A DNA stretch of 64,000 nucleotides from Mycobacterium lepromatosis (GCF_000975265.2 NZ_CP083405.1:248001-312000); one strand, 5' to 3'; positions 41,655 through 54,797 are shown, numbered from the stretch's first letter. Numbers and translations are program-made. The notes: generated by a model not told the origin, from the sequence alone.

Positions 41655-44477
41655 TTGGCTGACCCGATGTCGGTGAAGGGCCCTAAGGGCTCTAGGAGCC
41701 GCGGAAATGGGAGTCGGCGGCGACTTGTTATAGTCGAGTCGCCGACGAAAGCGCGCAAATTGGCCGACTATCTAGGATCTGCGTACATAGTCGAGTCATC
41801 CCGGGGGCATATCCGTGACCTGCCGCGGACGGCAGCCGATGTGCCCGCGAAGTTCAAGTCCGAGCCGTGGGCTCGGCTGGGCGTAAACGTCTACGCAGAC
41901 TTTGAACCGCTCTACATCATCAACCCCGAGAAGAAGAGTACCGTCACTGAACTCAAAGGCCTGCTTCAAGGCGCCGACGAGCTCTATCTGGCCACAGATG
42001 GTGACCGCGAGGGCGAAGCTATCGCCTGGCACCTGATACAGACTCTGAAACCGCGAGTTCCGGTCAAGCGGATGGTTTTCCACGAGATCACCGAACACGC
42101 GATCCTCGCTGCCGCTGCGCATCCCCGTGAACTGGATATCGACTTGGTTGACGCGCAGGAGACCCGACGCATCCTGGACCGGCTGTACGGGTATGAAGTT
42201 AGTCCGGTGCTGTGGAAGAAAGTCGCGCCTAAGCTGTCGGCCGGCCGCGTGCAATCGGTGGCCACCCGCATCATCGTGCAGCGTGAACGCGATCGGATGG
42301 CGTTCTGCAGCGCAGCGTACTGGGACATTGTTGCCAAGTTGGACGCCAGTGTGTCCGATCCGACCGCCCAGCCGCCCACCTTCGTCGCCCGTCTTACGGC
42401 TGTAAATGGCCTGCGGATCGCTACCGGCCGCGATTTCGGTTCGCTGGGAACGTTACGTGCAGACTGTGAGGTCTCCAAAATCACTGTCCTTGACGACCTG
42501 AACGCAACCACGTTGGCCGCAGGATTGCGCGGCGCTCAGCTTACCGTGGCGTTAGCAGAGGATAAGCCTTACACTAGGCGGCCGTACCCGCCATTCATGA
42601 CGTCGACGCTGCAACAGGAAGCCGGACGCAAATTGCGGTTTTCCGCGGAACGCACGATGAACATCGCCCAGCGGCTATATGAGAACGGCTACATCACCTA
42701 CATGCGTACCGACTCGACCACTCTGTCCGAGTCGGCGATCAACGCCGCTCGTACGCAGGCGCGTCAGCTCTACGGCGAAGAGTACGTTTCTGAATCGCCG
42801 CGTCAGTACACCCGCAAGGTAAAGAACGCCCAGGAAGCCCATGAGGCCATCCGGCCTGCCGGCGAGACATTCGCTACTCCGGACGCGGTGCGTGGCGAAC
42901 TTGACAGTGACGAATTCCGGATCTACGAGCTGGTATGGCGGCGCACGGTAGCTTCGCAGATGGCCGACGCTCACGGTACTACGCTGAGCTTGCGGATCGA
43001 GGGCCGAGCCGGCGAGCAACATGTTGTCTTCTCGGCTTCCGGGAGCACCCTGACCTTCCCCGGTTTTCTTAAGGCCTATGTGGAAACCGTGGACGAGCTG
43101 GCCGGCGGCGAGGCTGACGACGCTGAGCGGCGACTGCCCCATCTGACCTCTGGTCAACGGCTGGCTGTTATCGATCTGACCCCGGAAGGGCACGCTACCA
43201 ACCCTCCGGCGCGCTATACTGAAGCTTCCTTGGTTAAAACGTTGGAGGAGTTAGGTATCGGCCGTCCGTCGACGTACTCGTCGATAATAAAGACCATCCA
43301 GGACCGCGGCTACGTACAGAAGAAGGGCAGCGCTCTGGTGCCGTCGTGGGTCGCGTTTGCTGTTACCGGTCTTTTGGAGCAGCATTTCGGTCGCCTCGTC
43401 GACTACCACTTCACCGCGGTGATGGAAGACGAGCTCGACGAGATCGCTACCGGGAATGAGCAACGCACCAACTGGCTCAACAACTTCTACTTCGGGGGCA
43501 ACCACGGTATGCCCGATTCGATAGCCCGCTCCGGGGGTTTGAAGAAGTTGGTTGGTGTGAATATAGAAGGCATTGATGCACGAGAGGTCAACTCCATCAA
43601 ACTTTTTGACGATGCGCAGGGTCGTCCTGTCTATGTTCGGCTAGGCAAGACTGGGCCATATCTGGAACGCTTGTTGGCAGGCGATGATGGTGAGCTCACC
43701 CCGCAGCGGGCCAACCTCAAAGGCATGCTCACTCCGGATGAGCTCACCTTGGAGGCTACCGAGGAGCTTTTCGCCACACAGCAAGAGGGGCGCTTCCTGG
43801 GGGTGGATCCAGAAACTGGCCACGAGATCGTCGCCAAAGACGGCCGGTACGGGCCTTATGTGACTGAGGTCTTGCCTAAGCACGATGACGACGACGGTGC
43901 AGCGGATCAGGGAAGTAATAAGGGTAAGAAGGCTTCCGTTTCTCAAAGTCCCAAGCCGAGGACCGGGGCGTTGTTGCGGAGCATGGATTTGCAAACGGTC
44001 ACTCTCGAGGATGCGCTGAAACTGTTGTTATTGCCTCGGGTTGTTGGCGTGGACCCTGCTTCAGGTGAAGAGATCACCGTGCAGAACGGGCGTTACGGCC
44101 CATATCTGAAACGCGGCAACGATTCTCGACCACTGGCAACCGAAGACCAGATGTTCATCATCACCCTCGACGAAGCGTTAAAGATCTTCGCTGAACCGAA
44201 GCGTGCTGGTAGACAAAGTGCTTCGCCGAGGCCGCTGCGTGAGCTGGGGACTGATCCGACGTCGGGTAAGCCAATGCTAATCAAGGACGGCCGGTTTGGT
44301 CCGTATGTCACTGACGGTGAGACCAACGCTGGCCTGCGCAAGGGTGACGATGTGGTGTCGATAACCGATGAACGTGCCGCCGAATTGTTGGCTGAACGAC
44401 GGGACCGGGGTCCGGTTAAACGGACTGCTAAGAAGGCTCGCAAGATCCCGGCGAAGAAGACGGCCAAGCGCAGCTAA
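41655..44477 (+). CDS. topA: DNA topoisomerase I
   Basis: Type IA topoisomerase that relaxes negative supercoils; the only such enzyme in mycobacteria and essential. The 940-residue product starts at TTG 41655 (MADP..., matching family start). The TOPRIM domain has IVESPTKA (about 26-33) and ATDGDREGEA (metal Asp-x-Asp). The catalytic Tyr349 lies in YITYMRTDST. VSPVLWKK and LSAGRVQSVATRI follow the normal order. The C-terminal region has repeated DPxSGxx-GRYGPY modules (three to four, about 660-915) and a Lys/Ala-rich basic tail needed for processivity in relatives. It is convergent with the cyclase gene 19 bp downstream. Confidence 0.97.
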   Translation: MADPMSVKGPKGSRSRGNGSRRRLVIVESPTKARKLADYLGSAYIVESSRGHIRDLPRTAADVPAKFKSEPWARLGVNVYADFEPLYIINPEKKSTVTELKGLLQGADELYLATDGDREGEAIAWHLIQTLKPRVPVKRMVFHEITEHAILAAAAHPRELDIDLVDAQETRRILDRLYGYEVSPVLWKKVAPKLSAGRVQSVATRIIVQRERDRMAFCSAAYWDIVAKLDASVSDPTAQPPTFVARLTAVNGLRIATGRDFGSLGTLRADCEVSKITVLDDLNATTLAAGLRGAQLTVALAEDKPYTRRPYPPFMTSTLQQEAGRKLRFSAERTMNIAQRLYENGYITYMRTDSTTLSESAINAARTQARQLYGEEYVSESPRQYTRKVKNAQEAHEAIRPAGETFATPDAVRGELDSDEFRIYELVWRRTVASQMADAHGTTLSLRIEGRAGEQHVVFSASGSTLTFPGFLKAYVETVDELAGGEADDAERRLPHLTSGQRLAVIDLTPEGHATNPPARYTEASLVKTLEELGIGRPSTYSSIIKTIQDRGYVQKKGSALVPSWVAFAVTGLLEQHFGRLVDYHFTAVMEDELDEIATGNEQRTNWLNNFYFGGNHGMPDSIARSGGLKKLVGVNIEGIDAREVNSIKLFDDAQGRPVYVRLGKTGPYLERLLAGDDGELTPQRANLKGMLTPDELTLEATEELFATQQEGRFLGVDPETGHEIVAKDGRYGPYVTEVLPKHDDDDGAADQGSNKGKKASVSQSPKPRTGALLRSMDLQTVTLEDALKLLLLPRVVGVDPASGEEITVQNGRYGPYLKRGNDSRPLATEDQMFIITLDEALKIFAEPKRAGRQSASPRPLRELGTDPTSGKPMLIKDGRFGPYVTDGETNAGLRKGDDVVSITDERAAELLAERRDRGPVKRTAKKARKIPAKKTAKRS

Positions 44478-44496
44478 ACTAGTCCTGTTCTGCGGG

Positions 44497-46092
44497 TCAG
44501 CCAGTCACCTCGCTGGAGATCTCTTCAGGGACAGCAAGATTCAGCGGTCGAGCAAGTTGGGTGGGTGCGGTGCGTCCGCGTAGCTCGACGATTTCGCCGA
44601 CGTTCCAGCACAAGGCTTCGGCGTCGAGCGCACCGCTGACTGCGATTGCCGACGCGAGCACATGGCCGTCCTCGAGTTTGGCCAGTTCGGTAAGCCTCGC
44701 TGCCTCGTTGACTGGGTCGCCGATTACGGTGTACTCGAAGCGGGCTTGCGCGCCGATATGACCGGCGATGGCCCTGCCGGCTGACACCCCAATGCCGAAC
44801 TCTGCACTACCCAGCACCGGTAGGAGTTCGTCGTGCAGCTCACGTGCGGCCGACAGCGCCGCACCGGCACTGTCCGGGTGCTCGATCGGTGCTCCAAAGA
44901 TCGCTAGCGCGGCATCACCCTGGAACTTGTTGACGAACCCGCCGTGTCGCCCCACGGTGTCCACGACCACACGGAAGAACTCGTTAAGCAGGTGGACCAC
45001 CTTGGTGGGTGGTTTTGTCTCGGCCAGTTGGGTGGAGCCGATCAGGTCCACGAACAGCACCGCGACGTCACGCTCTTGCCCACCCAATTCGGTGCCGCGC
45101 TCCAAGGCCCGGCGGGCCACGTCTTCGCCTACGTAACGACCGAACAGGTCACGAAGCCGCTGTCGCTCGGACAGCTCACGCACCATGTTGTTGAAGCCGG
45201 CTTGCAGTAAGCCCAGCTCACTGGCGTCGTAGATCTGCATGTGCGCGTTGTAATTGCCGCGCTGAACCTCGGATAGCGCCCAGCGCAGTTGTCGCAGCGG
45301 ATCAGCGATCGACATAGCCACCAACCAGGTGCTCACCAGTCCGATGACCAGAACTGCCAACGCCAGCAGCAGGATGGGGCTAAAAAACTGCTCCGGCACG
45401 GCATGCAGCAAGGCAATCTTGTCGGCCACCACTGCCAGCACGATTGCCAGGACCGGTACTCCAGTGGACGGTACCCAGGTCAACATCAGCCGCAAGGTTA
45501 CGCCGGGTGTTTTGACGTTCTCTGGCACGCCGCTGCGCAAGGCTGCCACGGCCACTGGTCGTAAGATCCGTTCAGACTGCAGGTAGCCGATAATTGCGGT
45601 CGCGGTGGCGCCCAGTGCGGTGGCGAGCGCCACAATGGGCGCTGAATCCCTGGCTGCCGACCAGCTGGCGACGATGAATACCGCCCCACCGATACCCCAG
45701 GTCACCAAGCTGATGATGGTGTGATAGAAGGGCATACGCAGCGCGCGGCTCCGGGCCAGTTCGATCGCGGCAGGATCAGCCTCGGCGAGCTGGTTGTCAT
45801 GGCGCTGCCATCGGAAAACTGGCATCAGTAGTTTCAGGTTCACTGCGAACCCGGTGGAGAACGCCACGACCACTGAGGTGGTGGAGATTGCCAAGTTGCG
45901 AAGGGGCAGATCCTGCAGTTCAACGCGGTCTTGGGGTGGCAAACCGTAGCGCAGGAAACCGAGCACGAACAGGGCGCCGATGATGTCGGACTGCAGCATG
46001 CTCAGCGAGAACAGCGGCCACGGGGTGCGTATCCCCCAACGGATGAACGTACTGATCCGCGCGGGCAGTCCTGCCGCCTGGGTTGCCACCAC
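44497..46092 (-). CDS. Membrane adenylate cyclase with HAMP domain (Rv3645 homologue)
   Basis: Class III adenylate cyclase producing cAMP at the membrane; the Mtb homologue is a major cAMP source. The 531-residue product has six TM segments (within about 30-285), then HAMP (about 285-340, SIADPLRQLRWALSEVQRGN) and the catalytic domain (about 355-500). The metal ligands are Asp in VLFVDLIGST and Asp in FQGDAALAIFG; the adenine-binding Lys is in VNKFQG; the transition-state Asn and Arg are in PVNEAARL. All are present, so activity is expected. A second, related cyclase lies dead at 8.8-9.6 kb. Confidence 0.93.
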   Translation of the reverse strand: MVATQAAGLPARISTFIRWGIRTPWPLFSLSMLQSDIIGALFVLGFLRYGLPPQDRVELQDLPLRNLAISTTSVVVAFSTGFAVNLKLLMPVFRWQRHDNQLAEADPAAIELARSRALRMPFYHTIISLVTWGIGGAVFIVASWSAARDSAPIVALATALGATATAIIGYLQSERILRPVAVAALRSGVPENVKTPGVTLRLMLTWVPSTGVPVLAIVLAVVADKIALLHAVPEQFFSPILLLALAVLVIGLVSTWLVAMSIADPLRQLRWALSEVQRGNYNAHMQIYDASELGLLQAGFNNMVRELSERQRLRDLFGRYVGEDVARRALERGTELGGQERDVAVLFVDLIGSTQLAETKPPTKVVHLLNEFFRVVVDTVGRHGGFVNKFQGDAALAIFGAPIEHPDSAGAALSAARELHDELLPVLGSAEFGIGVSAGRAIAGHIGAQARFEYTVIGDPVNEAARLTELAKLEDGHVLASAIAVSGALDAEALCWNVGEIVELRGRTAPTQLARPLNLAVPEEISSEVTG

Positions 46093-46242
46093 CTAACCGT
46101 ATCGGTCTGCGGTGACTTGTCGAAACCTCCAGCGTCTTTGCCGGCTGAGACCCGGCGATGCGGGCGGTTAGAGGTTACGGAAATGTTGCGACACGGCCGC
46201 TGATTAGTGTCATATCGGTCGGTATCATTACTGTTATCGTTG

Positions 46243-47460
46243 ATGTCCGGGGTGTTTACGCGGCTGGTGGACCAGGATGCGGTGAAAGCCGAGCTGTTGG
46301 CCGCCGCTAAGGCCGCCCGAGGCGACATGGTTCACAGTCGGCCTGCTGACGGGACTATGACACATGCATGGCTCATCACCGGTCCGCCGGGCTCGGGACG
46401 CTCGGTTGCGGCGGTGTGCTTCGCGGCTGCGCTGCAATGCACTGCGGATTTCGAAGACGGCGGACCGGGGTGCGGGCGCTGTCGTGCGTGCACGACGACG
46501 ATGGCCGGCACCCACGCCGACGTCCGGCGGGTGATTCCCGACGGCTTGTCGATCGGCGTAGACGAGATACGCGCCATTGTGCAGACGGCTTCGCGCCGTC
46601 CAACCACCGGATATCGGCAGATCGTGCTTATCGAGGACGCCGACCGGTTGACCGAAGGAGCCGCCAACGCGCTGCTCAAGGTTGTTGAGGAACCGCCACC
46701 GTCGACGGTGTTTTTGCTGTGCGCGCCGTCGGTGGCTTCAGAAGACATCGCGGTCACGTTGCGGTCCCGCTGCCGGCATATCGCACTGGTGACCCCATCG
46801 CACGCAGCGATTGCGCAGGTATTGATTGACAGCGAAGGGCTGGCCGCCGACACAGCGCACTGGGCGGCGTTAGTCAGCGGTGGCCATGTGGGTCGGGCAC
46901 GCCGGTTGGCGACTGATCCGGAGGCCCGGCAACGACGTGAGCGGGCGTTCGGGTTGATCCGCGATGCCGCAAAACCGTCGCGGGCGTATGCCGCGGCCGA
47001 AGAACTTGTGGCCGCCGCTGAAGCGGAAGCTCTGGTGCTGACCGCTGAGCGAGCCGAGGTCGAGACCGAAGAGCTGCGGACGGCTCTCGGGGCCGGCGGC
47101 ACCGGAAAAGGCGCCGCTGGGGCATTGCGCGGCGTTACGAGTGTGATCAAGGATCTAGAGCGGCGGCAGAAATCCCGTCAGACTCGTGCCTCGCGTGACG
47201 CACTGGACCGAGTATTGATCGATCTGGCAACCTACTTTCGGGATGCCTTGTTCGTTTCGGCAAATGCGGGGCCGGTGCGACCCAATCATCCGGACATGGC
47301 CGACCGAGTGACGGCGCTGGCCGCCCATGCCACACCGGAACGGTTGTTGCGCTGCATCGAAGCCGTGCTGGAGTGCCGCGAAGCGTTGGCGGTCAACGTC
47401 AAACCCAAATTCGCGGTCGACGCTATGGTTGCGACTATCGGCCAGGAACTACGTGATTAA
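46243..47460 (+). CDS. holB: DNA polymerase III delta-prime subunit
   Basis: Clamp-loader subunit (Rv3644c homologue) that helps open the sliding clamp. ATG 46243 starts the family sequence MSGVFTRLVDQ; the frame is open 36 bp earlier. The 405-residue AAA+ protein has a Walker A-like GPPGSGRS with Arg in place of the Lys, as expected for a non-hydrolysing delta-prime. It has a zinc-type Cys cluster (CGRCRAC, about 80-86), IEDADRLTEGAANALLKVVEEPP (Walker B and sensor region) and RSRCRHI. A long helical C-terminus follows. It lies upstream of tRNA-Thr. Confidence 0.93.
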   Translation: MSGVFTRLVDQDAVKAELLAAAKAARGDMVHSRPADGTMTHAWLITGPPGSGRSVAAVCFAAALQCTADFEDGGPGCGRCRACTTTMAGTHADVRRVIPDGLSIGVDEIRAIVQTASRRPTTGYRQIVLIEDADRLTEGAANALLKVVEEPPPSTVFLLCAPSVASEDIAVTLRSRCRHIALVTPSHAAIAQVLIDSEGLAADTAHWAALVSGGHVGRARRLATDPEARQRRERAFGLIRDAAKPSRAYAAAEELVAAAEAEALVLTAERAEVETEELRTALGAGGTGKGAAGALRGVTSVIKDLERRQKSRQTRASRDALDRVLIDLATYFRDALFVSANAGPVRPNHPDMADRVTALAAHATPERLLRCIEAVLECREALAVNVKPKFAVDAMVATIGQELRD

Positions 47461-47534
47461 CTTCTCTGGTGACGATGCAGCTTGGGTTAGCCCGCGCACC
47501 TGCCGTAGACTCGTTCCGCCCGAAGCCAGGGCAG

Positions 47535-47610
47535 GCCGCCTTAGCTTAGTCGGTAGAGCGATTCACTCGTAATGAATAGGTCGGGGGTTCGATTCCCCCA
47601 GGCGGCTCCA
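47535..47610 (+). tRNA. tRNA-Thr (anticodon CGT)
   Basis: Acceptor GCCGCCT pairs with AGGCGGC. The anticodon stem ATTCA/TGAAT encloses CTCGTAA with anticodon CGT, reading ACG. The T arm is GGGGG-TTCGATT-CCCCC. The discriminator is T and CCA is encoded (47608-47610). Confidence 0.95.
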
Positions 47611-47632
47611 TGTGATGTGTTAAGACATCGGG

Positions 47633-47651
47633 ATTAGGTGTTCACCCTAAT
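47633..47651 (+). terminator. Hairpin and T-rich run after tRNA-Thr
   Basis: ATTAGGTG-TT-CACCCTAAT pairs with one bulged C, and a CTTTTTCTTT run lies 20 bp further on. It likely ends the tRNA transcript. Confidence 0.45.
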
Positions 47652-47889
47652 GTTTAAGGGTTCGCGCTTTTTCTTTGGGGTCCGTGGCTCGGTGTGTGCT
47701 GGTGGCGCTTCCTGGTGGGGTCCGGGGTTAGCTGGCGTATGAGTTTGCCGGTGGCGGCGTCGGCGTATAAGGCGGTATCAAGTGTGGACAATAGAGCCAA
47801 TAAGGCAGACAGTTCTTGGGTGGCAATCGAGTAGTGCGTAGTGGCTGGCTAGTCGTGGCGCGGACGTGGCCGTCGATTCGGGTGGATCT

Positions 47890-48330
47890 AGTTAGCGGTC
47901 ATGGTGAAGAGTTTTGACCCCGGCTGGGTAGGATCTTCGCCTCTCCCTGTTCCCATAAGTTCAGCCAGCTTGCGGACATCAGCGACACCGTGTTCGCTTG
48001 CTGGTACCGCTCACATTTATACAAGTTCGCGCTGGGCGATGGTCGGTTCATCGGTTAGGGTGAGTTTGATGCCTTTAACGTGGGCTTTTCATCGGCAGTG
48101 CTGCAACGACGTTGGCCTTTGGGTGAACAGTTCGTCTACGAATTCGATTTCGGCGATTGTTGGACACATTTGTGCACAGTCGGGCTGGCGCTCATCGACC
48201 AGGAGTCCGTGGTGGAGATTGTGTCCTGCTTACCGCTTCCGTCCTGGAGGTGGGATCGATCCCCGATAGTTACGGGGCGTCGCTGGGTCGGCGACGATGG
48301 CGAAAGCTCGAATTGTCTAATCCGAGTTTG
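47890..48330 (+). pseudogene. Plasmid pRiA4b ORF-3-like protein remnant
   Basis: Fragments SHLYKFALGDGRFIG near 48007-48053 and LGEQFVYEFDFGDCWTHLCTVG near 48118-48183 match the conserved core of the pRiA4b ORF-3 family (typical YxYDFGDxWxH). Such genes accompany IS1096-type elements in mycobacteria. A stop and frame changes break it. It is probably the trace of an old mobile element or its cargo. Confidence 0.6.
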
Positions 48331-48913
48331 ATCAACCTGCCGCCCCTTCAGCTGTTCCGGTAACCGTATGCTGCGCAAGCAACGACACGAACGGGATGTG
48401 ACCCCATGCGCGCTGACCACCGTGAAGTTTGTGTCCACATCGCACACTTAGACCGAGCTAAAGCTCGCCATGCACTACCGGATCAGGCTCCGAAGTGATT
48501 GACGCAGTTGAGTTCTGCATAATCTGGCTTAGAGCCCGATCACCGTCTTGGTACAGGAGGGCATTGGTCTGGGGAGCTTACTCCAGGTGTCCATAGTCAG
48601 CTGAGCATCCCCCTGTAGTTGGTTCTCCCACGAAGACATAGGCCTACATTCGCACGCGTATCCGGGTGTTCAGTGACCTGTTCCTAATACCTCCTGTCAC
48701 ACCATCCGCCCAGCACCCACTCCGTCGGGATTGGTTCACCGGCTCAACGCCATGTCCTGGTGCCAGCAACGCCAACGCAAGCAAGTACATCCAACAGTAA
48801 CACTGACCTGACTCAAGCCACCCGCTAAGCAGGCCGACCTACTAAGATCGGCTGCCTCACAGCCATAGACCGCCGAAAAGCCCGATGAAATAGGCTATTA
48901 GCGCTGATACCTG
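48331..48913. other. Gene-free interval
   Basis: No recognisable coding fragment; short frames only. By Mtb order this is where Rv3636-Rv3643, partly insertion-sequence material, would lie. Confidence 0.45.
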
Positions 48914-51632
<2,719 letters not shown>

Positions 51633-52250
51633 GGTGTTGTTGATTTTTGTGTGGTGGGTTATGTGGTGGGGATCGGTGGTGTGGGTTGTGTTGGTGGTTT
51701 AGGGTTGGTCGCGGCGTAGGTGGGCTGCTTGCAAGGGCCGCCGAGTAGTTGGTGTTGGTCACCGGCCGCGACATCGAAGCTGGCGATGCTGGGGGTGCGT
51801 CTGGTGTGGCGGGTGGCCGGGGATCAGTTGCGCTTTTCTGGTGATGTGTTAGCCCGCCACGCGCACAAGTCACCAGATCACGCCGTGGATGGCTTTTATC
51901 TTCCTTCCGCGGTCGATCCCCACAAAAAGTCAAGTACTGCCCTAGGCTAGAGCACCGCCGTACGCGTCATCACCGGCTGCGAGGTCATCGACGAACTGTG
52001 AAACCAACACGGCACCAACACAGCCGGGGGCACACCGGCTGGCCGAGGGCCGGTGAACAAACAGACACCCCACAGCCATAGCATGCACCCGAAAGCGCCC
52101 CCAACACCCAGCGCCAACAAGATCTAGGCTAGCCCACCAAACTCCCGACCGTATCGGCCAGCGATGGCACACCAGAACACTACTTCACCTGCCACCTATG
52201 AAACCGACCAACAATTCCTGCCACAAACACCAACACCCCCGGCCACCACA
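51633..52250 (+). repeat. Dispersed repeat copy 2 (probably RLEP)
   Basis: Left end GGTGTTGTTGATTTTTGTG, directly after CTAG (51629-51632). It differs from copy 3 by a 13-bp deletion between two GTGTGGT repeats near 51650 and single-base changes. The core right end is CAACACC at 52230-52236, then a 14-bp extension shared with copy 1. Ends are imperfect inverted repeats (GGTGTTGTTGATTTTTGTG and, on the other strand, GGTGTTGGTGTTTGTG). It holds no recognisable gene; its small open frames recur in all copies only because the DNA does. Confidence 0.88.
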
Positions 52251-52288
52251 CAACAACGTGAGATCGCAGATCCCGGGAACCGCTGCAA

Positions 52289-53398
52289 CTATGTGCAGGC
52301 CTTGAACTCGCGATGATTACGGAACACGCTCCAGGTGAGTGCCGCGCCGACGAAGAGCACACCCACCAAGGCGGTGACGGCCTCGAGGATTTCGAATCGC
52401 GGTTCGACAGAAATCAACATCATCACCGATAACGCACCAATCGCCCAGTGCGCGCCATATTCCAGGTACACATAACGGTCCAGTGCGTCCTGGTGGACCA
52501 GGTATATGGTGATCGAACGGATGAACATCGAGCCGATCAGTCCCAGGCCCAGCGCGATGATGACTGGGTCAGAGGTGATCGCAAAAGCGCCGGTGACCCC
52601 ATCGAAGGAGAAGGCGGCGTCGAGAACCTCGAGATAAAGGAATCCAGCTAGGCCAGCCCTGCTGGTTCCTCCCCGCCCGGAAGCCGTGTCAATGTCGGGT
52701 GGTCGAAACGCCCGGCTCAATACTTTGACGAGCAGATACGTAACCAAGCCCAGGAATCCGGCGATCAGCACCTTCGCGCGCTTATCGCCAGAGTGCGTCA
52801 GCACGGTGGCGATAAGGACCAACACAACGATAGCCACCATCAACAGCGGAGCAAGCCGTCCGATACGGGCGAAGGGGACCTCGATCCACTTGATATCTCG
52901 GTTTTGAAAGACGAAATCCAGGAACAGCATCAACAGGAACATTCCGCCAAAAGCCGCGATCTGTGGGTGGGTCGACGTAATGAGCTTTTGATAGCTAGGT
53001 GATCCGTCCGGAAATTCCAGTGCGTGATTAGGCGGCGGATGCAAGGCCAAGTCCATGGCGCGAACGGGGTCCAGCGCGGCGGTTGCCCAGACGGCGGCCA
53101 CTGGGAAGACCAGGCCCATACCGAATGCCGCGATGAGAATCCCGATCGTCAGAAACATCTTCCGCCAAAACTGACTCATCTGCTTGAGCACCGCAGCGTT
53201 GATGATGGCGTTGTCGAACGACAAGGACACTTCGAGGATAGCGAGTACTATCAGCAGAAAGAGGGCGGTGAGCCCACCGTAGACGTATCCAACTACGAGG
53301 GCTATCGCGGTTATTAAAAACGGGATGCCGAAACCGCGGAACGCTGCCATGAATCCTTCCTGCCAGCCACCCACAATAGCGAAGCCGATAGCAGTCAC
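52289..53398 (-). CDS. DUF475 / TerC-like membrane protein (Rv3629c homologue)
   Basis: Multi-pass membrane protein of the DUF475 group related to TerC metal-resistance proteins; function in mycobacteria is unknown. GTG 53398 (VTAIGFAIVGGWQEGF) gives 369 residues; the longer frame to 53605 has no family character. There are about eight TM segments. Acidic signature motifs SLSFDNAIINAAVLKQM (about 47-63) and AAFSFDGVTGAFAIT (about 245-260) are typical of TerC-like metal transporters. It lies in a segment inverted relative to Mtb and is divergent from the Rv3630-like gene by 80 bp. Confidence 0.85.
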   Translation of the reverse strand: MTAIGFAIVGGWQEGFMAAFRGFGIPFLITAIALVVGYVYGGLTALFLLIVLAILEVSLSFDNAIINAAVLKQMSQFWRKMFLTIGILIAAFGMGLVFPVAAVWATAALDPVRAMDLALHPPPNHALEFPDGSPSYQKLITSTHPQIAAFGGMFLLMLFLDFVFQNRDIKWIEVPFARIGRLAPLLMVAIVVLVLIATVLTHSGDKRAKVLIAGFLGLVTYLLVKVLSRAFRPPDIDTASGRGGTSRAGLAGFLYLEVLDAAFSFDGVTGAFAITSDPVIIALGLGLIGSMFIRSITIYLVHQDALDRYVYLEYGAHWAIGALSVMMLISVEPRFEILEAVTALVGVLFVGAALTWSVFRNHREFKACT

Positions 53399-53478
53399 GA
53401 GCCTATTCGACTCTGTGTACTTAGGTATTTTCGAACTGTGCCGATGCATCAGGTCAGTCGACTGGAAGTGCCGCCACA

Positions 53479-54792
53479 GTGACCGAGTTCGGTGGCGCGT
53501 CCTCGCCAATGGTATTCTCGTCAGGGAATTCCATTGGATCCGACAGCGCCTTGCGGGGGCCATTTGCGTGTGGCAGCGTGACACGGGTCGGTGCGGCGGC
53601 AGCATTGACTGCGCTGTGCGGCTATGCGGTGATTTATCTGGCCGCCCGAGACCTGGCGCCGACTGGATTCTCGGTATTCGGGGTGTTTTGGGGAGCGTTC
53701 GGTCTGTTCACCGGCGCCGCCAATGGCTTGCTGCAAGAAACCACCCGCGAGGTCCGAGCGACGGGTTATGTAGTAAACGATTTGGCGGCCATTCCGGGTC
53801 GGCCTACTCGTCCGCTGCGGTTCGCCGGGATGGTTGGTCTCGCTGCCACCATCGTGATCGCAGGGAGCTCACCCGTGTGGAGTGGGCGAACGTTCGCCGA
53901 GGCGCGCTGGTTTTCAGTGGCCCTGCTCAGTGTTGGTTTGTGCGGGTTTTGCCTGCAGGCCACCCTGCTGGGCATGCTGGCTGGCACAAACCGATGGAGC
54001 CATTACGGGTCCCTGATGGTGACCGACGCGGCTATCCGGGTAGCTATCGCCACAGCAACGTTCGTGATCGGATGGGGTCTAATTGGCTTCTTGTGGTCAA
54101 CCGTCGCCGGTGCAGCGGCGTGGCTTATAACACTGCTGATCTCTCCCACAGCACGCGCCACGGCACGCCTGCACACACTCTGCGGCACTGCGACATTCCT
54201 GCGCGGCGCTGCCTATTCAATCACCGCTGCCGGTGCCAGCGCGATTTTGGTTATGGGGTTTCCAGTACTGTTGAAGCTGACCTCGAATGAGCTCGGGGCA
54301 CAAGGCGGTGTCGTCATCCTGGCTGTGACACTGACTCGTGCGCCGCTGTTGGTGCCGTTGACCGCCATGCAGGGCAACCTCATCGCTCATTTCGTTGATG
54401 AGCGCTGCAACCGACTCCGGTCGGTTCTCGTGCCGGCGGCGATCATCGGCGGTATCGGTGCGGTCGGTGTGTTAGCGGCAGGCGTTGTGGGGCCGTGGCT
54501 GCTGCGCGTAGGTTTTGGTCCGCAGTACGACGCCAGTAGAACGTTGTTGGCGTGGCTGGCGGCGGCCGCGGTGGAGATCGCCATGTTGACTCTCACCGGC
54601 ACGGCCACGGTAGCGGCGGCGCTGCATCGTGCGTATTCACTGGGCTGGGTTTGTGCAACAGCCGCGTCGGCATCGTTGCTGCTGTTGCCCCTGCAGCTGG
54701 AGACCCGCACTGTGATCGCACTGTTGTGCGGTCCGCTGGTGGGGATCAGCGTCCACCTGGCGGCCTTGGCACGTACCGGCCATTTAGCCTGA
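53479..54792 (+). CDS. Polysaccharide-export-like membrane protein (Rv3630 homologue)
   Basis: Membrane protein of 437 residues with about 12 hydrophobic segments and the layout of the MATE/MOP flippase superfamily (Wzx-like). It starts at GTG 53479. No catalytic motif; the match to flippases is by topology and by its neighbours. Four conserved-looking cytosolic Arg positions occur between TM pairs. It overlaps or abuts the ppgS gene (5 bp gap), suggesting co-expression and a role in moving a polyprenyl-linked sugar across the membrane. That role is inference. Confidence 0.8.
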   Translation: MTEFGGASSPMVFSSGNSIGSDSALRGPFACGSVTRVGAAAALTALCGYAVIYLAARDLAPTGFSVFGVFWGAFGLFTGAANGLLQETTREVRATGYVVNDLAAIPGRPTRPLRFAGMVGLAATIVIAGSSPVWSGRTFAEARWFSVALLSVGLCGFCLQATLLGMLAGTNRWSHYGSLMVTDAAIRVAIATATFVIGWGLIGFLWSTVAGAAAWLITLLISPTARATARLHTLCGTATFLRGAAYSITAAGASAILVMGFPVLLKLTSNELGAQGGVVILAVTLTRAPLLVPLTAMQGNLIAHFVDERCNRLRSVLVPAAIIGGIGAVGVLAAGVVGPWLLRVGFGPQYDASRTLLAWLAAAAVEIAMLTLTGTATVAAALHRAYSLGWVCATAASASLLLLPLQLETRTVIALLCGPLVGISVHLAALARTGHLA

Positions 54793-54797
54793 CCGGC

